Shown: positions 1 through 14,100 of the stretch, piece after piece
Layout: every line of letters begins with the position of its first letter
How positions within the stretch are numbered: position 1 is the first letter of the stretch
Origin: Glandiceps talaboti
Taxonomy: Eukaryota; Hemichordata; Enteropneusta; Spengelidae
NCBI RefSeq assembly: GCF_964340395.1
Contig: NC_135552.1
Location: 24,027,181 to 24,089,180 of the forward strand
Reading direction: 5' to 3'
DNA: 62,000 bases
Notes under the pieces: model-generated
The model's input: the letters and a program-made list of their open reading frames with translations, nothing else
What the model was told of the DNA's origin: nothing
Databases searched by the model: none
Translations under genes and position numbers: made by a program

Positions 1-31
<31 letters not shown>
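1..31. repeat. (ATC)n microsatellite
   Basis: Ten ATC units at the very left edge, cut by the window border. Confidence 0.95.
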
Positions 32-32
<1 letters not shown>

Positions 33-1449
33 ATCATTTTCATTGCTGTCTTTATTATCTTTACACTGGTGTAAAATATAGCATTGCATGACTACAGTTA
101 ATATTGGGACACTATGACCTAAGCATTTCTGCCAATTTGCAGCTAAATTTCTGTATCTGATCAAATAGCCCTTGATATACCACAGTATCAGCTTTAGTAC
201 TTTTGTGTGAATGTTACAACAAAAGGATATTGAAAATAAATGAACCAAAATACCCAAGGGCACTCATTTGTAAAACTCCAATCAATGAGTACTCGTTGCC
301 ATAGCAACAACTCATGGAACATTTGCAGGTTAAAAGGTGTCAATTTTTGTTGGTTTATTGTGGAATTGTTGACATCGATCAATAAAACTTGGAAGGATTG
401 AACTCTGTGTTTCATAGTCTAAATGGCACCTATTTTCAATCATTTCTGAATTGTGCCTTAATTCCATTGGCATGGCGTCAATTACCAACCATATACATAA
501 CATTCAGTGCTCACATCCGATCCTACTTTTCAGCCCCATAGTTATTCAATTTATTTTAATAACACACTTCGATTTTTCTTGATGAATTTCTCTCAAATCT
601 TTTGCATAATACAGCTTTTTTTTTTCAAACATGAATGTTATCATGTTTTGAATATCACATTTCAATTGCCTGTATTCTCTAACATTTTAATAAAAGTTTT
701 TTTAATCAAACTTCTCAATATTTCATTATGATATTCTCTCTCATTTTATAATTGTGGTGCTTGATTTCCTAACACATACAACTACAATTTTTATTGAGAA
801 CTTTATTAATTTTCTTTCATGCCCTATATCAATATTTCAAAATGACATTTGGTAAATTTAAAAAAAAAACTTTTTAAATATTTTGACACACATTGTTTTA
901 TTGTCATTATGAAACTTGACCAATTTTTTACAACACTAAATCACAATATTTCAACCACTGAAGTCTCATATATTTGTAACTATATTTCAAATTGTCATGA
1001 AATAAATTCAAGAAACATCTCCCACATTTAAGAATATACTTTGAAGAAAATTGAAGTGAAGTCGGGATCAATTTTTCATTGATTACATATTTGCATTCGG
1101 TAAATATGAATTTCAAAACAACTCAACTTCTGACACAAGTTATAGCAGTAAATCTTTCACGTATGAGAGAGAAGTGCAGCTTACAATCAAAGGCAGCCAT
1201 ATTGGTTACTACATACCACTTGTAGGGTTGGCTCCTGATTGCTTCCTGATTGCTTCTTCAACATTAGCTCCTATTGTCTGTGCTATGATTAGTCTTATTG
1301 ACATACGGCATTGCTAATACTATGTTTCTCTAAAAAGAGTCCATGTAAGGGCTAACCTTTCCTATATGATCATTTGTATGTACATGTTTTCCTCTCTTGG
1401 CTACACATATATCACTCATTCAATTGCATTGGGAGCTCACACTGGAAGA

Positions 1450-1720
1450 CCTCTCGATGCATGATTCATGAAAATCTCAAATGAAAGATGTCTCAATCCA
1501 TCAGGAGAAATCAACTGTGATACTTTGCAATGCATTATGGGAACCTCAACTACCTGACCTTTCAATGAATCGTGGGGAAACTAAACTGGAGAAATGGCAC
1601 AATGCATGGTTGGAAATTAAACTCAGAAATGGCTCAATGCATAGGAAACTAAACTGAGATATAGTGCAATGCATGATGGGAAACTAAACTCAAAGATTGT
1701 GCTAGGCATGATGGGAAATT
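1450..1720. repeat. Degenerate tandem repeat with GCATgATGGGAAA motif
   Basis: Several diverged units of about 35-45 bp carry aatgcat(gatg)ggaaactaaactc. The clearest are from 1590 to 1715, left of the leftmost RECK exon. Confidence 0.6.
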
Positions 1721-2054
1721 TTCATATGCAAACCTCCCATATAGATTTATCTTTCATCTTATGAAAACAATACATTCATCACACTTTACAATCTTATCAA
1801 ATTGATAACATTATCAATCAATTCTCCGACTAAGACCAATGATTATATATCAATCACTCCATGTAGCCAATTGGATTACAGTGAGATGATTAATCAGTCC
1901 CTAGTCAAATATTGCAATATATCTAAATACATGCACATTATACTTAGATATATTCATCCACATTCTGCAACATGGATGATGACATCATACAAAAGAGAAT
2001 GGTTGCCATGGTGATGATGTATGGCAAAAAAAAAGATAGAACAGACATACAAAC

Positions 2055-2140
2055 CTGTTGGCAAGCATGTCGGCATTCATCTTGACGTGATTCACTACAA
2101 CATCTCTGACCAAACCACCTGGTATCCTCCATCCAAATAG
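2055..2140 (-). CDS. RECK: RECK-like exon (start of CC repeat 2)
   Basis: 86-nt exon with acceptor tctacag and donor gtttgt. It encodes A-IWMEDTRWFGQRCC, then SESRQDECRHACQQ, and ends in phase 0. It aligns with the human segment that reads W-G-L-G-CC and then ECRQACKQ. It is the leftmost exon recognised; the next one was not found between 1 and 2054 and probably lies outside. Confidence 0.87.
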
Positions 2141-5100
2141 CTGTAGACAGATGCAAAAGGAATCAAAGATTTTAGTACATCGTCATACAGACGATATTTA
2201 AGTGTTTTTACATACAGTATTTGTCAGATTGGGATTAAAGTTAGGGAGAAAAAAGTCTACTGTCTGACTAGAACTATAGAAAAAGCTGATGCTGAGCAAT
2301 ACAATGTTCCTGTGTATTATATCAAGCTTATAAACTCAATGCATTGATAAAATAACACAAAGTTTTACAAGAACCTGGAAATGAATTTTGGGCCTTTAAC
2401 AGTAGACAGCCAGACAGATTATTTTGATTTCATGTGATTTTGTGTCCATGGAATAACTGCATGTGGTCATCATCATTTTATGCAAGTATTTTCAATGGGG
2501 GTAAAAAGCTTCTTAATGCTGTAGCTTGTGATACTTTCAACACATCTACCTATCAGTCTTGCTTTTGTTACTTTAGGAAAAAAAATTTGGATTTCTGTAA
2601 AGTTTTATCATGAATTTCATTAAAACTGACATATCGCTTGAAACCTTACAGGGTAACATTGAACACTTTCTCCTAATCTATAGATAAAAAAAATGCAACT
2701 TTCAAATACCAATTTTCTATTTTCAGTTTCAACATAATTGACAAGCACTCTACATTTTTTCTGTCAGCAGCTTTACCATCAAGTGATGACAGATTGCAAT
2801 TCTTGATGACTTTAAGACCCCTGCCTCATTGAAATATTTGGATTGTTAGGTGACTAATGTTTGAGATGCCATGACCAAGCATGGGGGCTACTCTATTATT
2901 TAGCTAAAGCTGTGCTTCTCACAGTCTCTGGTTTATACGATGATGAAGGCTGACAATAGGGGTCACGTCTCTTACATATGCAATCTGAAGGCATTCTCGT
3001 GAGCTATGGAAATTTTCCATTCTCCTTCCACCTCTTGGGGGAAGGTACTGTCTATAGTTCCTACAATGATGTCTGGTGGTTTGGACTACAATGTTTAAAG
3101 GTTACATGTACATATTTCTATCATTTTTTATTACAAGTGTGCCTTGTCTATGACTCTACTGACCTTTATTTGAGTTTATACTACTTATCTTATCTGTGAT
3201 ATATCACGTCTTTTTCATATTGTAGAACAGACCAGCATGGAGTCCTGGCTATGCTAAATAACTTTTCCTACAGTAACCATGGAAGTATGGTTTGTTAGGT
3301 CACAATTAGGTCTAAAATGGGGTGTAGGATTTCTACATAAAATTTGTCTCCAGTTGGGTCTGGGATTACAATTGAGGGGCCTTAGAAAAATATAACCCAT
3401 ATTAAAACAATACATTTGCCCTCCCCCTGCCCCTTCCTACTGCCAGAGAATCAGATATTAGCCACATCCAACTTTTTCACTTTTTAAACCCCTCCACTGT
3501 CTATGTTTAAACCAAAACACATTTTGAAACAAAGTGTTGTAACTGTGAAGTACATGCTTTGTTATTACCCTTTATAATATATGGCATTTTACTTCCACAC
3601 ACACAAAAAAAGGAAGAAAACCCAGCTGTTCAACTGCATGGTTGTCACTTGGTTATTAATGTATGTGTGTTGTCTATGTCCACGGCCATGACCTTGGCCA
3701 TATACAGTCATGTATATTAAGTCGTCAGTGACAGTGTTTTGATATATTAAAGACTACAAAGCAAAGAGCTAAGCTAGCATGCACTAGAAGTTCCAACCCA
3801 GAGACTTGATTTTAATTGGTGCTGGCTTGACACTGACAGAGTTGTTATCCACAACAGTCAAGTAAATATGTGGAGTCAGATAACCAAGTCTCTGGGATAT
3901 ACTAGTTTCTGAATTCACAGACTCTGCAACTAAGTCATTTAGAGACTTTCCCAATCACAGTAATTCCAAACTTAGAATTATGAAAACAAAATTTTTGAAT
4001 TATTGTCGACATATTTTTGACAATGTAGGTCTAGTCCGACATTGAAATGAATGGAGGGAATATATAAAGACAACATTATGCTAACTAGATCATACCATTG
4101 GCAATCTCTGTGTAATTTCACTCAAGCTAACGTCTTTGATAGACTTCATGCATGGACAATGCTTGACATCCTTTGACATAAGAGCGCAAGTTGTCATTGA
4201 TGGACCATATATGTCTGGCACTGAGTACAGTACATATGTACACAAAACACTGCTTGACTAATGATTTATGTCAAGTGGGGTCAAAGGGCAAAGGTTACGC
4301 AGCCAGCATTACAACTCTTCCTATCAAATAACAAAGCCGTACCAGTAACATTCCAGTTGTACTCAGTGTCTCCCTCTTGTCAATCTGTGTATCAATTTGG
4401 CCTCTTCAAGGAAAATATTCTAAAAAATATTTATCAGTAATAAACGGGGTAAAAGTAGTCCTTGTTTTTTTTTTCGTTTTTTTTTTTATGTGCATAGGTG
4501 CAGGACAATCAATCAAGTACTTTCAACAGTTGTTTGTTATTTGTTTCCTCAATTGGCTACACTGTAACTCTACTGATGCGGGTTTTTTTTGTGTCAATGT
4601 AGACAGAGTAAATACCACAAGTCTCAAGTTGGTTAGAAAGGTACCCATACGTATCTTAGAAACATACTATTCTCCAATAACTTGATATTTCTACAAATTG
4701 ACTTTTACTAACAGTTACCCATTGTGCTTGTTATATATATTATGACAAAATATGCAAATGTTTTTCACATTTCATACATTTGTAATTTGTCTATTTTATG
4801 ATGCCATACAGGTCATTCACCCAATCACTAGTTATTGTTTGAAACTCCCTAGCTCACTCTTTCCTCCCTCGGTGTCTCCCTCCCTCGGTGTCTCCCCCCC
4901 ACTCCACCCACTGTCACTGGTTCACAACAGTTCTGAGACCAGTCTTCTTTAGCTATTGTTCCATAGTAGATCATTCTAAAAATTCGTCTGCTAAATTCAC
5001 TATCACCCCCTCCTCTTCAGACTCTAACAGTACTTAAAATATATGAGCACAATATTTGGATAAAAATAGTATGAGGTGTATTTGAATGTGTTGGTAACAT

Positions 5101-8100
5101 ATGTGTACACAGTGATATGGCCGATAATAATTCATCCTATATACCCAATACAGTAATGTATGAGAAGTAGAGCCATCGACTTCAAGAGGGCCAACTAAGT
5201 AGGGGACACGCTGTTTCTTATCTAAGACATCTGAGTGAGTGTTTTTGAAGGAAGAAAACTGCCAGGCTGTGTACTGTGTGTTTGCAGTTCAAGGCTGGGG
5301 CATTAACAGACAAAGCAGAAAGTCTGACTACCCTTCATCTCACAACAGCCAGGCCTCCATAAATTATCGACTAATGGCTTACTGGTGGTCCTCTGTGTAT
5401 ATAACACAAACTCATTTATCATGCGTGGCAAAGAGCATTCCTTGGTTGCCACAGTCTGTGTGTCAATACAAATGGAGGCAACACCTGTATCGGTGGCAGC
5501 TCAGACCAATAACTCACACCCCCCAAAACAATTACATACACATATGTGCTTTTCACACACTTGTGATATTGCAACATTATATGCTCCATGTTGATATCTG
5601 ACTTGATACATATGTATCTTTTAGTTCAGGTCAAATTACAACCAAACCTTCTGACTAAGAATACTATCAAATAAATTTGAAAATAATTTTTTTTTTGCAT
5701 CAATAAAATTATTATCACGGTGCAACAGACCACCAGAATGAGTTCATATGTTACAATTACCATGTGATAAAAACATGTCCGTTTAATAAAAAATATCAAT
5801 TTTGATCTCATTTTGCAATTGTAATTTCAATGTCCTGATAATAAATAACCATGAAATAATTTTACAACTTTCTTTTACCAGATATGATTTACTTTATGGT
5901 CTAACAAAGTATTTATTTCATTATATGATTAATAATTTGTTTTCATCATTTTCCTATCTGACTTGTACTATATCAACTTTAATATATTATCTAAATTTTG
6001 ATACTGTTATAAATGGTCACAATGACAGTATTTATACTAATTTTAGATCTGTAGGAATATTGGAATTATTGTCACACTTATGACTTGATATGCTCCAGGC
6101 TAGATTACTGTCACAGCACACCTGGGAAAATTCTATTTAGCATACTTATGATGATTACACTGGGGATAATTTCAATTTAACAGTATTAAATACACTGGGA
6201 TAACTTCAATTCAACATTTTTATGATAATTACACCTGGAATAATTTCAAATTTCAATTTAACATTTTTATGATAATTACATCTGGGAAAACTTCAATTAA
6301 CATTTATTTTTTTATGATAATTACACCTGGGATAACTTCAATTTAACATTTTTATAATAATTACACCTAGGAAAACTTCAATTTAGCATTTTTTCTGATA
6401 ATTACACCTGGTATAAGTTCAATTAGCATATATATGACAACATTTAAATGTCTACCCCACAACGGTATGAGCTGTAAGGATTCCAGGCAATAACCTACAA
6501 ATTTAATTGTTAGATCTATAGATAGCATATACTACTCTAACTTGGTTACCACGATACTTTGACAATATAGTACTAGTTAGTGCATGCCACACTTCAGTAA
6601 ATAAACTTGCCAGTTAACTAACAAAGTATTTCAACAGTACGTAATCTTTGCATTTCTTCTTTGTCCCAGTTTCTATATCATGGACCATTTTTTCATAATT
6701 TTTATCAAATTTAATTATCATGTTGTACTTGTTGGGACATGTCAACTGACACCTTGTTCACTAAACTTACCAGTATCCCTCAAATTTACAGTTTGTTGAC
6801 ACATCATTTAAATGGTGCAGGTCATTTTATTTGTTCTGTTTATATATCACTGTCAAGCTAGTATACACAGTACATGTACCACCAACCAATAACTGATTCG
6901 TATGTTGTACAATTCAACTCTTCCATGCATTAGTCAATTTCCTGTAATTTTGGTGGATATTTCAACAAGTGAACAAAATATACAGAAAGTTGCAGCTATT
7001 TGGGATAATTTATAACATACACTTCACATTTCTAACCTTGTTTATTGTGTTTAAGGTCATGACCTTATCAATTTTATGGTTACTCACTTTCATCATTTTC
7101 AATACAACTTTGTAATCATTTTTACCTTTTTTTGACTAAGCTCAAATAAGGGTTAAAAATTAGGTGAGAAAAACGGGTCTGACAGTTATAGAAAAGGTAA
7201 TCCAGAACAAAAGAATGATCTTATTAATGAAATTCTTATGGCTCCCACTGATAAGATAACACTAAGTTTGGTATTGTAAACAGTTTTTCATTGTCATTTA
7301 ACTTATCAGTACATACAGATATGTTGTTTTTGGTGGGGAGACCTCGTAAAACAAGGACATGTTTTTCATCTACAGAACTTAGAATACATATTACCGCATC
7401 TCTCGATATACGTAATTAATTCTAATTAGGTTTTTTTCATCAATTTTTTATCTAGTCTAGTCATACACACTGTAATGTCAACATCGGTCAGAGTTGAGGA
7501 GATCAGAGCACAAACTTCACACACTCAGAGATAAAAGTATGCGGCAATTCCAGGTCGAAGGTCAAACTAATAAAATCTAAATTCATAAAACATTATTGTC
7601 AACAATTCATTGTATACCAAGCCACTACAGTTATTTCATTTATAGAATTAGAAGTTATACAAACATGAATACTGTCAGCATTGCCAACATGTCATTTGAA
7701 ATATGAGGTCTCTTAAAAGAATGTATATACCTATAACACTATTTTGTGAGTCATTTGACGGCCATTTACATTCAGTATAAAAATTGTTGAAGTTATGTGA
7801 TGCCTATATACTTGTCATGAAACCTATGTTGTTATAACGGAGAGTGGCAAGATTCAGTCTTCCGTCTTGGGTCTTTTTGATTATTGCAAATTTACGACAT
7901 GTCTCGTGGTATGGTTGGGAGGGGAGGGGAGGGGAGTGGAGGGGAGAGGAGGGGAGGGGAGGGGGAATGTAGACTAGGTTTAGAAAAAGCATATGTCGGT
8001 TATTTCCATATTCATCTTTTTACTTTTCACAAATATAGACAAAGTAAAAATGGCTGACTTATCGTTGAAATACTGGTCCATTGAAATATTGACTAAAAAT

Positions 8101-11100
8101 GATAGAGAAAAACACAAAAATATCATGAAAAGTGACAGTACATTGCTAAAATGTTCGTAGTCACTATAAAAGTTGTGCAGAACAAAACATTTCACCTAAG
8201 AGTTGAAAATATTGCTGAAATGTGGTTTAGTCAAATTCGTAGACTATAACATTTTCATAAATTACAACATATTTCACCAAAAGTAGAAGAAAGACTGCTC
8301 AAATATTGGAAGACGATTCACCGGGTAAATGATTAAAAAAGACAACATTTTTACCAAAACTGGAAAGAATATTGAAATAATTTTGGCAGTTGGCACATTG
8401 ACTGAACACATTGAGCAAAAACAAAGATTTGCACCAAAACTGGCAGGTGGCACTTAATTTTACTTCCAGAAAAGTTATCCAAAAGAAATTCAGTAGAAAG
8501 ACTGAAATATGAAAGCATGTGTAAATTATACTGCCAAATAAATTCACCAAAATTGGCAGAAATATGTGACATGTCGGTAGTTGATTCATTACTGAGCAGA
8601 ACAAGCTATGCAAAAACAGACTTGAAAAAAGCTTCATGTTACCCACCAGTAAATTTTTTGTTTAAATAAGCCTCGGAGCTGAGGTGCAGCCGGGTAAGAA
8701 TTGATAAAACACATATACATTGTACATGTGATTCACTTATTGCATTATGGATTACATCCTGTATTTGGCACACACACATTATGTGTATTTCCTCTGGAAA
8801 AACACGCTGAATTGATGCTGTCACTGGTGATTTATTTTTACAAGGGTTCACACACCATGTGTAAGAGATTGACTAAATTCCAGTTATCAGACTCCACATA
8901 TATCAAATATGGTGGCAACTGACTGCATGGATGGATGGATTGCATGTATATACACACCTATCAACACTATACTCACACAGCATCTCAATGCACTATCTCA
9001 TGATCGGAGAAAATGTGACTTAATTCTTACGCATCAACTCTGAGATCACTGAAAACAAAATCCACAGAAATCCTCTCAGGATTGAAGCTTTAGACTAGAA
9101 TTTAAGATCCAAAGAAAATAAAAACCGTCTCAAGTAATATATTCACCATGGATGTTACCGATCTAAACAGAAATTATTTATTTCAAGGTAACGATATAAA
9201 TAATAAATATAACAGTGTTTGCATAATTAATAAAGTACAGGACACAGAATAACATTGCAGAATTAGCCTAATTACATTTAGGTCGATACAATGTTGCCAT
9301 AAAACACCTTATAGTCTTAATCATATTAAGAATACAATACACAAAATTCTAAGGTCATAAAAGGTCACATTAGTGTCCCTAATCAAACACTCTAGTCAAT
9401 GGAATGCATCTAGCGGCTAGAACTTCATGGCAAGGCATGTCAATATCATCACTGAAAATTCAAATACATAGCATTATATTTGAAATTCTTTTGGCAGTAT
9501 TTAATGGATTTTTTTTTTTAAAAATTGAAGTTGACCCTAGGGTAGGGACACGCCTGGCAGTAGTGATTATTGATTATGTAATTCAATATTTGTTTTGCAA
9601 AGACTGCATAAATCTATTAATAGTTTTATAAAAAGTTAAATAAATCACTGACTAGATGAGTTCTGGTACACTCTATCTTAAATGCAACAAACAAGCAAAG
9701 GCTACGGAAATGTCACTTGGGAATCGATAGAAATATGTGCTGAAATTAAATCTTTAGCAAGCAGGCACTTCAAAATGATGAAATATGACATCTTCACCTC
9801 CGATTTCTTTTTTATTTACATGCGTAATTTGTCTGGAAAGGAAGCCAAAACTATGAAATTTGTTATTTTCGTTGAGGGTCACAGGTTTAACATTGAAAAC
9901 CTATCCATTTTTTTTTACCGAATCTACAGAATTTATTATATTGTTTATGGGGTATAGGTAAACCTATCCAGGTTTCTTTTTAATGTTTTTCCACTAAAAA
10001 CCAATGGCATAGGTATCTATGCAAATGTTCCTATATTTCTGTCCCTTAGAGGTACAACTGTCGATACATTGCACTTTACGTTTGCATGTACATCAATAAT
10101 TCTTTTGGGGGTTAATTTGGAGCTCAGAAGACGCTGAAAGCGAGTTAAACATGGATTGAAGACATTAACCAAGTATTGATATCAATGTGAATACACAATC
10201 AGAAAGGTAATGGAAAAATTAACTGGCGGTTATCTAAAAACATTGCTACGGTAACAGATAGACCAAAATACAAATGGAATGGGAGAAGTCGGAAGCTTTG
10301 AGCACAGATAGAGATTCCATACCATCAAAGACAGTCCGTGTTTTTCGTAAATTGAATATCGCAGTATTTTGTCAGGCTAATCTTATTCATGAAATAGCTC
10401 CACTATATAATAAATTAGCCTTAAGATTAACATCATATTGACAGACTTCACATGTGCTTCTGGCTTGTTGTAAATTCCACACATCAAAGTGATTCTCACA
10501 TGCAGGGATGTAATGTCAGATATATAGATAGATAGTGGCATATAACAGTGATCTAAGACTATTTCCTAAGAATGACTGTTACGATCATCCATACAGTGAG
10601 AACACTGGGCTCCAGAACACATAGCGATAGATATTAACATATATGGGATCTATACTCCTGGGAAGCCAACAGTGACCTGACAGTGACTATTCACAGACAC
10701 AGTTAGTGACAATCACAAGGGGTCTATTCCAGAGATGCCAATAGTGATGTGTTTCAGACTGACAGGGCTATATATAATGACATCATAGGGTTGAAGATTA
10801 ACAAACAAATAATGGCAGATTGTGACATAGTAGTACAGGGGGTCTATTTCAGAAAGAAGGTATATAAACAGTAACATCAAAGTATTAGTCTAATTCACAG
10901 ACGCTAATACATCATTGCGAAATGTGTATATACTGACATCAGCAGAGTTGTTTATTTCTGAAAGTGACATAGCTAATGAAAAAAGTGCTCTATTTCAGAG
11001 ACACAAAAATACACTAAGATATGATCACCCTTGTATCAAACTGATTGAATCTGATGTGGGAATACAACTTCATTGCTTTTTTTACTGCTATTTCTTTCGG

Positions 11101-14100
11101 GTTTTTTTGGTCTTTGTTTTTTATTTTGTTGTTAATGGAGTGAGCGCCTTCTTATATTGATTGCCCTTGTATGTGACATAAAAATGGTATATTTTAAAAT
11201 CAAGGATAGAGTGTTCTATTTCAGATATAATGCAGTCCTTATACTGACAGAGAGCTGCAGCAAAGTGGTTTATTTCAAAGCCACTGATAGTGACATCAAA
11301 GTTGTCTAATATCAGAGATGTGGAGAGTAAACCCAACAAACTTTGATCTAGCTATTTCAGAGATTTTGGACACCCATACACAGAAAAGTGTACATACTCC
11401 TATCTCAAGCCAACCACATTGATCGTGTGTTTGTTTGTGTTTCCACTCTTGCGACCAAACAATTAGTGCAGTACAGCATAGCACACAAAGCAGGGGGTGA
11501 TAAGCGATATGTCACATACTTCCATTGCCTAGTTATGTCTTAATCAGCCATTATTAACAGCTTCCTTCTCTTCATGGTGACTTAAATTTCTACAAACCAT
11601 TGTCCTGGGATCCAGACTTGGCACTAAAAATCAATTAGGCTTGAAACAGACAATGCCTAATTAGCTAGGAAAATACTGCAATTAGTGAGACTACTCCAGG
11701 TTCACTCTCCCCCCTAGGAATACCGTTAGTAGTAATTGGAATACCATGCTGGAATCAATCCAATCAATCAAGACCAATTACACAAACTCTCTTCTTTTGT
11801 TTCAAGTAATGATAACAAACGACTTCCTCACATTTTTCACCATTAGAAAGTGGAAGCTAGAAAAATTTGAAGCATGGGGTGAAAAAAACCAAGCATTTAA
11901 ACACCGATAAAGGGAAAACCAGAGAGTAAGTTAGTACGGTTCTCTTTGTCCTGTCACTGAATAGCCACTGACAAATGGTTTTTGTTGAACAACAAACAAT
12001 CCTTCACTATTTAGCTTTAATATAGCATTGAGAACTATTCTTAACTATGCATTCATCAGCAAATTTAAGTCTAGCATTCTGCCAAATGGAGCCTAATTTA
12101 AACTGGTGAATATCACAGCCGACCAGATACATACAATAAACCTTTCTGTAGCACAGTCAAACAAATTGCCAGTCTTTACCCTAGTCAAAGGTGTTGGCTT
12201 TCTGCTTGACTGGACCCTGCTATACTCTTCACTGCAAAAACCAATGACATACACTTCATTACGGCCACTATACCCAGTTGAAAACGTGGCATGTCTCCAA
12301 TTCAAAATATCATTCACTGACTACAATGTCATATCTCGTCATTTTCCTTGGCACAAAACTGACTGCATGACAACGAGTGGAACTCTTGAAATAAACAAGC
12401 AATTAATTGTGTTCACATAGACGATGATTTAGTCGACTCCAGTCAAGGTTTTTCTGTATTCAGAGACAACTCCCTGTGTTTCCCCAAAATGGATCGTGTC
12501 TAGATGTCAGATTGGAAGACCTGATGCAACCCAGCTACTGTCAATTTCATTTCATTTCATTTCATTTCAATTTTGCACAACCTGCGGAAATTGGTTCCCA
12601 TTTTGTATGGCTTGTAGCTACATGAAATTTTGGAAGGCCTGAGTTCCTTCACAGGACACTTTAGCCCATCATTCAATAATATACGATGAATGTAGTTATA
12701 AAACTAGTCACAACAGATGTAAAACACGTCATAAATTTACAGTTCAACACGTTGGTAATTGTGAACAATGAACGGCAAGGAAGCTAGTGAAATTGACAGC
12801 ATAATATGTATGCAAAGGACAGTGATAAAACCATTAGCAGGCTAGTACTTGAAACGTGTCTGCTAGGGAATAACTTATTTGCCATTAGTTATCAATATCT
12901 AGGTCTATTCACCCATTAGTTCCTGGCTGTCATAGCTCTATATCAATTGACAATATAGTATTCATGGTGTTAGGCAGTCTAATATATATTTTATGTATAA
13001 TATTGACATTTTGGGCATACAGATATTTTAGTTTGATGGTTTTATCAAGATCTTTAAGTTGATATCGTGAAATAACTCTCCAGTTCATGACAGCTATTCC
13101 TGTTTGATTTATGTCATCACTAGATCATAATAATAATCTATTTATGTGATAGTTTATATCCACGATTGGAACATCTGAAGTGTTCACAGCTTTTCTTTTT
13201 TTTCAATTTTCACTCCGGTCAGATAATATATTCTATATCAACCATAACATGTATTTTTGGAGAGATACATAACAAAATGAAGTGTTCCGGCTAATACAGG
13301 AAATTTATAAAATTGGGAGATGTTGATCAGAATTCTGATGGGATCGAAATAGTGTCTGGATTCATGATACACATCAAAAACAAATGTTTTGTCGAATAAA
13401 ATGTTAACAAGTTTCAATTTTTTTAAAAACATGGTGGTCATAAATTAGGGTTTATTACACAATTTGTGAAGTTCAAAATCCACAGTCCTGTTCAATAATA
13501 TATATGGATCGTGGAAGTATCTTTGGCATAAGAATGGGCTCCATGGTAAAATGTGTATAGCACACACTGTAACTAACTCAAACATTGGCCAAATAAAGTG
13601 ATATGATAACACCATGAAATCTAGGGTAGGAGTGAAATTGTTTTTATTTACATTAATCTTTTCAGCTGTATATCATGTTATGATAACAGTATTATTGTGA
13701 CATCACACATTTTGTGAGAGATATTGAAAAGTTTCCAATTGCTACACTGTGAGCAAATATTCAGTGTCTAAAAAGCCCAGGGTCAGAGCAAGGGAAGGGG
13801 GGGGGGGGGGCGATTTATTTAACAAACAGAGCCCCAACAAATTTTGTTCATCTTAATTTTTCTAGAAAATTAAGATCATAAAACAGTACTGGGTGCAATA
13901 TCTGGTATTTAGCATGATATATCTTACAACGATATTTTTTGAATCTTATTTAAGAATGATGGGTTCATCATCCTACAAGTATCTTAGAGATCTATACCGG
14001 CGTCATAATCTGTGCCGGCATCAGCTGTAATTATGCCATACAAGTATCAGCAGCCACACTCGCATTAAAGACGGAAAATTCAACAAGTATTCTGGAAAAT

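Noticed and set aside
5239-5601. 120-codon plus-strand frame
   Set aside because: Composition looks random and a second frame of similar length overlaps it; no domain seen.
12106-12420. 104-codon plus-strand frame overlapping a 74-codon minus-strand frame
   Set aside because: No family recognised, no splice context, and it sits in a RECK intron; not distinguishable from chance.
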